57,285 nt of DNA from positions 1 to 57,285 of the forward strand of contig JAAYDY010000046.1 of assembly GCA_012729015.1 (NCBI GenBank). Direction: 5' to 3'. The notes below the pieces were generated by a model. The model worked only from the letters and a program-made list of their open reading frames with translations. It was not told where the DNA came from and did not search any database. Made by a program: the position numbers and the translations under genes. How positions within the stretch are numbered: the stretch's first letter is position 1; each line of letters opens with the position of its first letter. This document shows positions 51,161 through 57,285 of this stretch, in pieces. This DNA comes from Phycisphaerae bacterium. GTDB taxonomy: Bacteria; Planctomycetota; Phycisphaerae; FEN-1346; JAACEH01.

Positions 51161-52288
51161 GTGAAGCGTGCCAAGCGTGTCGATCGGATCTTTGACCGCA
51201 TCGTCAGGAGTCTGGCCGAGGGAGCCTGGCTGCCGGGGTCGGATCTGCCTTCCACACGCGTCCTGGCGGCGGAACTCAAGACGTCGCTGACGACCGTCCA
51301 GGCCGCCCTCCGCAAGGCAGCCGAGCAAGGGATGCTGGAGGTTCGCGCGCAGCAGACGGCGAGAGTCATGCCCGAAGGTGCGGCCGTCGCCATTCGGCTT
51401 CTGACCCAGGCGGCCGAGGCGTCCAAGAGGCGTCGCCTGGCCATCCTGGTGCCCGACCTGTTCACGCCGCTCCAGGTGACCACCGGCCCGTTCCAGTGGC
51501 GGATCGCCCACGAGATCGCCCTGGCGGCCACCGCCGGCGGCTACGATAGCGAGGTCGTTCCGATTCCCGACGCCGACCAGCGGAGCCTCGCCAAGAGAGT
51601 CGTCCGCCATTTTGATGCGGCCTTCGTCGTCGGGATGATCCCGACGAACATTGCCACGATCTTCGTTCTGTCGGAGAGCCGCTTCCCGGTCGTGCTGTTC
51701 AACCGCTACGTGCCGGGGCTGAACGTTCCTTCGCTCAACATCGACGAGTACAGTGCGGCTCGCAGCCTGGCCAGGACGCTGCTGGTTCAGGGGCATCGCA
51801 ACGTCAGTATGGTGATCAGCGCCCGCTATGGGGCGGTACTCGGCAGACGCACCGCCGCCGGCGGCTGGCTTGAGTGCCTCGAGGAGTCCGAGGCCATGGC
51901 CACGTGCGTCATGCCCCTGGCCCACACCCAGTCGGCGCCTCGCGGCCTGATCCTGGAGAAGCTGCTGGCCCTCCGGCCGCGCATCACCGGCCTGGTCCTG
52001 GGACTGCCGACCTTGCTGCACGACCTCGCCGCAAGCCCGCAACTGCGGGATCTGCGGATTCCCGACGACCTCAGTCTGGCCACCTTCGGGTCCATGCATG
52101 ACATCCCGTGGCCATCGCGTTATCCGCCGGTCACCTCGTTCGAGGTCGACTGGAACCGCGCCGGCCGCTGTGCCATCGAGATGATCGACCGTATGCTCAG
52201 TGGCGATACCCAGCCGAAGGACATCCGTGTGCCGCTGAACATCCAACTGACCGACAGCATCGGCCTGCCGCCGGCGGTCGCCGAATGA
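51161..52288 (+). CDS. GntR-type DNA-binding / LacI-like ligand-binding regulator
   Basis: 375 residues. The N-terminal winged helix (about 1-65) is GntR-like (LPSTRVLAAELKTSLTTVQAALRKAAEQG). The rest is a periplasmic-binding-protein-like LacI/GalR ligand domain (VVLFNRYVPGLNVPSLNIDE, GLVLGLPTLLHDLAASPQLR, DLSLATFGSMHDIPWPSRYP). The architecture is that of sugar-responsive AraR-type repressors. The GTG at 51161 has CGGAGGG upstream. Neighbours are a PEP-CTERM gene (divergent) and a giant secreted protein (convergent). Ligand unknown. Confidence 0.9.
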   Translation: MKRAKRVDRIFDRIVRSLAEGAWLPGSDLPSTRVLAAELKTSLTTVQAALRKAAEQGMLEVRAQQTARVMPEGAAVAIRLLTQAAEASKRRRLAILVPDLFTPLQVTTGPFQWRIAHEIALAATAGGYDSEVVPIPDADQRSLAKRVVRHFDAAFVVGMIPTNIATIFVLSESRFPVVLFNRYVPGLNVPSLNIDEYSAARSLARTLLVQGHRNVSMVISARYGAVLGRRTAAGGWLECLEESEAMATCVMPLAHTQSAPRGLILEKLLALRPRITGLVLGLPTLLHDLAASPQLRDLRIPDDLSLATFGSMHDIPWPSRYPPVTSFEVDWNRAGRCAIEMIDRMLSGDTQPKDIRVPLNIQLTDSIGLPPAVAE

Positions 52289-52427
52289 CGGCGGACCTGG
52301 GCGGCGTGCTGCCGGAGTTGGCGTCTCGCCGCAGCCTCGTGGCGCAGGGCCAACGCACCGGACGCCGGCGGCCCCCGACAAGCGGGGCGCACCGGCGTCC
52401 GGCGATTCTGTGGCGCGTCGGATGCCG

Positions 52428-55400
52428 CTACGGCTGAACGGGCCAGATGGGGATGTCGCGGCGGCCGTCGCCGTTGAAGTCCCCGAACATGTAGGCTCGG
52501 ATATCGATGTCCGAGCCCATGTCGTTACCGTCCTCGTCGGCGCCGAGTGCCGGGCTGCCGGCTTTCAGTGAGAAGTCCAGGATGAAGTCCGAGTTGTCCT
52601 TCCAGTTGGCGACCTGGTTGGCCTCGGTCGCGATGTAGTCGTCGCCCGGAGCGAACGTGATGTAGTCGGCCCCGACGGATTGCACCGTGCGGACGACACC
52701 GTCCCAGTTGATCTCCACCTTGTCGCCGACCTCGAACAGGCTCGTGTGGGCCGAGGCCATGTAGACCGAGTCGGCTGTGAACAGGTGCACCTTGTCCGAG
52801 TCGAGTTGCACGAAGCAGGCCGGGGCGTTCTCGAACCGCGGATCGGCATAGACGCTGTTGGCGTCTTCGCCGCTGGCCGACGAGTAGGCCGACAGGGGCA
52901 GGTCCGCCCCGTCCCAACGGACGACGTCGCCGGTGACGTCGGGGGCGTGCCAGAACAGGTTGTAGTCGCTCGAGTAATCCGTTGCCGGGTAGAGATTGCC
53001 CCACATCAGGGCGTCGCGACCGACGACCAGGATGTTGTTCTTGTAGTAGTAGCCGCCGCTGCCGGCATGGTTCACGAGGCTGTAGCCCGAGTAGCAGAGC
53101 GTGTTGTTGCGGCACGTGGTGTGGGTGGAACTGCCGCCGTTGATGATCATGTAGGCCGACGCCCCCACGATCACGTTGTTGTCGAACACCACCTGGTCGG
53201 TCTGCTCCATCATGTACGACTGAACGGAACTGATGATGAAGTTGTCCTCGACCGTCAGGTACCGCACATTGCGATAGGCCTGGGCGTTGTCAGGATGGTT
53301 GTAGCGGTTGTGGTCGTGGACGTAGTTGCCGCTCACGGTGATGTACTCCGCCCAGGCGTCCGGCGTCGCCTCCGTCCTGGGGCCGGTCGTCATCAGGCCG
53401 TCGATGTCGTTGAAGCAGACCTCGTTGTGGGCGATCACCACGTGGCCGCACGCCCCGTTGGAGATGCCCGCGCCGTTGTAGGCGACGAAGTTGCTGAGGT
53501 ACTGGCCATACTCGTTGTAGCGGCCGTAGACGGCCGTATCGGCGTTGTGGTGGATCGAGCAGTTCTGAATGACGTTGTGCCCGTCGCCGCCACTGTTCCA
53601 TGTGCCCCAGGCGTAGGCCAGGCTGTGGCGGATCTCCAGGTTGTCGTACGTCCAGTAGGACTTCGTCCCCGTGCTGATGACAAACGCGCCTCGCCGCGCG
53701 GCCTCCATCATGTGACTGTCCGGATCGCCGCCGCCGTAGGCCCAGCAGTAGACGCGGTACGTCCCGCCGCCGATGTCCTCGACGGCCCATTCGCCCTCGG
53801 CGTTGATCAGTTCGACCCTGTTGTACAGGTAGTAGCGATCCACGCCGGCCTCGGGTGTGGGCCACGTGCCGTCAACCGTCAGGGTGCCTGTAGCCTGGTC
53901 AGAGTCGGTCACCTCGTACTGGTAGTGAATCGTCATGCTGCTGACGTCCCACATCCAGCACGACGCGCCGATCCAGTAGTCGTCGGCCTCGGTGCGGTGG
54001 GTCGTGTCGATGAGCGTTGTCGCCGCGCCGCCCTCGCAGAACAGCCAGCCCTCGGTGCGCCCGTAGGTCAGGTCGATCTCGTTCTGGCTCAGCCGGTTCG
54101 GTTGCCAGGGAATGTCCACGTAGTAGATGTGGGCATAGGCGGGGTTGTCCTTGGCTATGGCCTGCGTGCACTGGGTCCAGCCGACGAGTGCGTCGGCGCC
54201 GCTGATGACCACGCGTTCGAACGGGTAGCCCATCAGCACGCAACGGTCGCTCGGCGTGCCGCTGACGGCCGGACTGACCGTCTCGCGGTAGATGCCCTCG
54301 CGGACCATGATCACGTCGCCGCTGCCGCAGTGGTCCACGGCGTAGTCCACGGTGGCCCAGGGCAGTGCCGCCGTGCCGGGGTTGCCGTTGCTGCCCGTGG
54401 CGCCGTCCACCCAGCGGTCCACCTTCGGATAAACCCAGATGCGGACCACCTGAAGGTCGAGGTCATTGTCGTTGTCGGTGACCTGCAACGTGATGTCGTT
54501 GATGCCGAGGCCCAGGTTGACGCTGGCCGTTGAACCCGTGGCGATCGTCGCTCCCGAGGCGTCCTTCCAGACATAGCTCGCGATCGTGCCGTCGGAGTCC
54601 GACGAGCCCGTGCCGTCCAGGCTCACCGTCACGCTGCCGTCGTCGTCGGCGTCTTCCATGGCCGCATCGCCGCCGGCATCGGCGACCGGCGGGTGGTTGT
54701 CGCTGATCCTGACCGTGAGCGCATCTGTGGCCGTGCCGCCGTCATCGTCCGTGACGGAGAGGGTGATCGTGTGCGTCCCGAGAGCCAGGACGACCGAGGC
54801 CGTTTCGCCTGTGGCAATCTGGCTGGCTCCCTCTTTCCAGACGTAACTGACAATCGAGCCGTCGGAGTCCTGGCTGTCGCCGGCGTCCAGGGTTACCTGT
54901 TCGGATCCGCTGTAGTCGTCGTCATAAACCCACTGGTCGTCGCCTGCGACCGCCAGCGGAACGGCATTCACATGCACTACGACGTCGTCCGAGGCCGTGC
55001 CGCTGTCATTGTCGGTGACGGTTAACGTGATCGTGTGATGGCCCAGGCCCAGCGTCACATTGGCCGTTTGCCCCGAGGCGACCGGTTCGCCGCCCTCGCT
55101 CCAGACCCACGAGAGGATCGTGCCGTCGGAGTCGCTCGACGCGGAGCCGTCCAATGTCACCACCTCATCTCCGCTGCCGTTGGTGTCATGCACGATCAGG
55201 TGGCTGCCGGCCTCGGCCACGGGTGCCGTGTTGCTGGCTCCGGCGGTCATGGCCGTGGCGGCGAAGATCACCAGCCCGCGGGCGTTCCACTGCAACGTCG
55301 GGTTGACGTCTTCAAGGCGGAATCCCCAGAGCGTCTTGGAACTGTTCAGGTCGATCGGTGCGTCGAATTCCCACAGACTGCTTGTGGCGGCATAGATGCT

Positions 55401-57285
55401 CCCCGTGACGCCACTGGAACTGCTGTAGCACTTGCTCATCGTGTAGACGCCGGCGAAGCCCGATGGAGCAGTCGTGTCGGTGAGTTTCGGCCCGTTGCCC
55501 CCGTCGGCGGTCGAGAAGGCGTAGATTTCCTCCTCGTCGGAGCCGTTCTCGCCGTAGAGGGCCACGATACGCATATTCCTGGCCCGGTCGGCCACGTTCA
55601 TGGCGGCCAGGACGAAGTTGACGTCAGCGTACTTGCCCTTCTGAGCCGACGGCAGCTCCACGGTCGCCGAGGCGATCTGCCACGTGGCCGTGTCGTGCTT
55701 CGACCCGACGACCATGCTGTTGCACTTGAGGTCGTACGACGACGGATCGGCCACTTCCGTCCAGTCGCCCGGGAGCAGCGCGTTGCCGCCCACCGAGGCC
55801 ATATGGTACGTGCGGTCGCCGGCGCCGGTCAGCACGCCGTCGGCCGGCAGCGCCTCCGTGCCGCTGTAGTTGATCGGGTGCCCCGGCATCCCGACGATCG
55901 AGCAGGCGTAGGCCTCGCCCGAGGAGTCCGCGATGAGCATCGAGTCCTGCGACCGCACGTACTTGCCGTTGGCGTCGGGCAGTTCACCGAACAGGTCGTA
56001 GAGGTGGTGAGCGCCGTCGGTGCGGCAAACCTGATACTCCTTGGGGCCGCAGATGGAGTCCATGTTGAAACCGCCGGTCAGGTTCAACGGGACGGGGGTC
56101 GAGGGCGCATAGACCTTCACCAGCACCGTGTCGCTGGCCGTCGCATCGTCATCGTCGGTGACGATGAGGGTCATTGTGTGGTCGCCGACGTCCAGAGCCA
56201 CGCTGGCTGTCTGGCCTGTGGCGATCTGGGCGGCGCCTTCCTTCCAGACGTAACTGACGATCGTGCCGTCAGCGTCCGAAGAGCCACTGCCGTCAAGGGT
56301 CACGACCTGGCTCCCGCTGAAGTCGCTGTCCTCGACGTCCTGATCGCTGCCGGCGTCGGCGACCGGCGGGGAGTTCGGCACGCCCTCGGTTGCCGTGGCG
56401 GCGAAGATGACCAGGCCGCGGCCGTTCCAGTTCAGGCTCGGGTTGACGTCCTCGATCCGGAAGCCCCAGAGATCCTTCGTATCGTCAAGTTCCAGCGGCG
56501 CGTCGAATTCGAAGAAGCTCGATGTCTTCGAGAGGATGGCCCCCGTGGCTCCTGTGGTCGTGGCCAGGCCCTTGCTCATGGTATAGATGACGGCGAAGCC
56601 CTCGGGGGCCGTCGGATCGGTCATCAGCGGCCCCGATCCTCCGTCGGCCGTCGAGAAGTTGCAGATGACCTCCTCGTCGGCGCCCGAGGCGCCGTAGAGG
56701 GCCACAATGCGGATGTTCCGGGCTCGGTCGGTCTGGTCCAGGGCGCATAGGGCGAAGTTGACGTCCGCGTACTTGCCTTTCTGTGCCGACGGCAACTCGA
56801 CGGTCGCCGAGGCGATCTGCCAGGTGGCCGTACTGTGCTTCGAACCGACGACCAGGCAGTTGGGCTTGAGGTCGTACGACGACGGATCGGCTACCTCCGT
56901 CCAGTCGCCCGCCAGCGTGTCGTTGCCCAGCGTGGAGGCGACGTGGTAGGCGCGGTCGGCCCCCGTCAGGACGCCATCCTCCGGCGAGCCTTCGGTCCCG
57001 GTGACGTAGAGGGGATGGAACCCGTTGCTGGGAATCGAGTAGGTTTCCCCGAATCCCCCGGCCGACGAGCCGGCCAGGATGAAGTAGCTGCCATCGAGAA
57101 TGTAATTGCCGTTGCCGTCTTCCAGGTTGCCGAACAGTTCGATCAGGTCGTGCGTCCCGTCGATGTAACACTGCTGTTGCTCCTTGGGGCCGCACCATGC
57201 GTCGACATTGAAGCCGGAGGATAGGTTCAGCTGTACCAGATCCTCCGCCACGGCCGTGGCGGCACCCATCATCATCACCAACAGA
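52428..57285 (-). CDS. Giant secreted PKD / beta-helix protein (5' end outside window)
   Basis: At least 1617 residues; the 5' end runs off the window at 57285, with the end of a signal peptide (VMMMGAATAVAED) visible. Order: module 1 (about 14-300), PKD1 (302-390), a second copy of module 1 (397-680), PKD2-4 (684-950), a right-handed beta-helix (955-1600) starting RWVDGATGSNGNPGTAALPW, and a final calcium-loop-like DFNGDGRRD. PKD domains show DGSGSSDADGTIVSYVW. Likely secreted polysaccharide-binding or lyase-like protein. No membrane or PEP-CTERM tail. Convergent with the regulator. Confidence 0.9.
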   Translation of the reverse strand, partial: LLVMMMGAATAVAEDLVQLNLSSGFNVDAWCGPKEQQQCYIDGTHDLIELFGNLEDGNGNYILDGSYFILAGSSAGGFGETYSIPSNGFHPLYVTGTEGSPEDGVLTGADRAYHVASTLGNDTLAGDWTEVADPSSYDLKPNCLVVGSKHSTATWQIASATVELPSAQKGKYADVNFALCALDQTDRARNIRIVALYGASGADEEVICNFSTADGGSGPLMTDPTAPEGFAVIYTMSKGLATTTGATGAILSKTSSFFEFDAPLELDDTKDLWGFRIEDVNPSLNWNGRGLVIFAATATEGVPNSPPVADAGSDQDVEDSDFSGSQVVTLDGSGSSDADGTIVSYVWKEGAAQIATGQTASVALDVGDHTMTLIVTDDDDATASDTVLVKVYAPSTPVPLNLTGGFNMDSICGPKEYQVCRTDGAHHLYDLFGELPDANGKYVRSQDSMLIADSSGEAYACSIVGMPGHPINYSGTEALPADGVLTGAGDRTYHMASVGGNALLPGDWTEVADPSSYDLKCNSMVVGSKHDTATWQIASATVELPSAQKGKYADVNFVLAAMNVADRARNMRIVALYGENGSDEEEIYAFSTADGGNGPKLTDTTAPSGFAGVYTMSKCYSSSSGVTGSIYAATSSLWEFDAPIDLNSSKTLWGFRLEDVNPTLQWNARGLVIFAATAMTAGASNTAPVAEAGSHLIVHDTNGSGDEVVTLDGSASSDSDGTILSWVWSEGGEPVASGQTANVTLGLGHHTITLTVTDNDSGTASDDVVVHVNAVPLAVAGDDQWVYDDDYSGSEQVTLDAGDSQDSDGSIVSYVWKEGASQIATGETASVVLALGTHTITLSVTDDDGGTATDALTVRISDNHPPVADAGGDAAMEDADDDGSVTVSLDGTGSSDSDGTIASYVWKDASGATIATGSTASVNLGLGINDITLQVTDNDNDLDLQVVRIWVYPKVDRWVDGATGSNGNPGTAALPWATVDYAVDHCGSGDVIMVREGIYRETVSPAVSGTPSDRCVLMGYPFERVVISGADALVGWTQCTQAIAKDNPAYAHIYYVDIPWQPNRLSQNEIDLTYGRTEGWLFCEGGAATTLIDTTHRTEADDYWIGASCWMWDVSSMTIHYQYEVTDSDQATGTLTVDGTWPTPEAGVDRYYLYNRVELINAEGEWAVEDIGGGTYRVYCWAYGGGDPDSHMMEAARRGAFVISTGTKSYWTYDNLEIRHSLAYAWGTWNSGGDGHNVIQNCSIHHNADTAVYGRYNEYGQYLSNFVAYNGAGISNGACGHVVIAHNEVCFNDIDGLMTTGPRTEATPDAWAEYITVSGNYVHDHNRYNHPDNAQAYRNVRYLTVEDNFIISSVQSYMMEQTDQVVFDNNVIVGASAYMIINGGSSTHTTCRNNTLCYSGYSLVNHAGSGGYYYKNNILVVGRDALMWGNLYPATDYSSDYNLFWHAPDVTGDVVRWDGADLPLSAYSSASGEDANSVYADPRFENAPACFVQLDSDKVHLFTADSVYMASAHTSLFEVGDKVEINWDGVVRTVQSVGADYITFAPGDDYIATEANQVANWKDNSDFILDFSLKAGSPALGADEDGNDMGSDIDIRAYMFGDFNGDGRRDIPIWPVQP

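Noticed and set aside
52680..54533. 617-residue plus-strand frame within the giant gene
   Set aside because: Val/Asp/Arg/His-rich shadow of the beta-helix coding strand; no recognisable domain.

Overview
The window is a gene-dense, GC-rich bacterial chromosome segment with no contig-wide rearrangement visible. The best guess is a member of the Planctomycetota (Phycisphaerae-like or an uncultured relative). The supporting traits are two PEP-CTERM secreted proteins, xylose-isomerase-like TIM-barrel proteins, a long Gram-negative-type YidC, a complete V-type ATPase operon instead of F-type genes, many planctomycete-style hypothetical secreted proteins, and a very large PKD/beta-helix protein. 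The assignment is inference from gene content; no rRNA or marker comparison was possible.

Layout. 184-9662 is mostly a minus-strand run: PHP phosphoesterase, a tiny Trm112-type zinc protein (8626-8790), metallophosphatase, YidC, sugar isomerase, CstA, PilZ and a second sugar isomerase, with one plus-strand lipoprotein at 1240-1914. 9911-12907 is a pair made of a tandem-FHA protein and a coiled-coil membrane protein. 13220-18210 holds a secreted hypothetical of different base composition, a YfcE-like phosphodiesterase overlapping a PEGA lipoprotein, and leuS. 18530-19681 is a ferredoxin-tailed aldo/keto reductase. 20017-30065 is a long plus-strand operon: a PTS EIIA protein, then V-ATPase subunits G/H, C, I, K, F, E, A, B and D, then a universal stress protein. 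After that come deoC, a PEP-CTERM protein, a large secreted protein, a Nif3/YqfO protein, a REP-associated tyrosine transposase (RAYT), two small paralogous membrane proteins with a relic of a third, an Arg-rich protein, a lipoprotein, tRNA-Gly(GCC), then tig-clpP1-clpP2. 43463-46926 looks metabolic (YhcH-like, serine hydrolase, MFS carrier, cupin). The end holds a LonB/LonC-like protease, a PEP-CTERM protein, a GntR/LacI-type regulator and the 3' part of a giant secreted protein cut by the window edge.

The most striking signal is a REP/RAYT system. A RAYT gene (36418-36963) sits between five direct 40-bp copies of a hairpin element and one inverted long copy. Related hairpins with a GTAG head are scattered through intergenic space, including inside the V-ATPase operon. 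They share their flanks, but their stems differ in sequence while staying self-complementary. Other palindrome families (GCA..TGC, CATGCCTG..CAGGCATG, AGTCGCCCC..GGGGCTCT and others) fill most remaining gene-free stretches, and short modules recur in different element contexts.

Good sigma-70-like promoters can be read at several genes (TTGACA-17-TATAAC before the 39040 lipoprotein, TTGACA-17-TATGAT before yfcE, TTGCCA-17-TATAAT before tRNA-Gly). This suggests a housekeeping sigma factor with near-consensus recognition.
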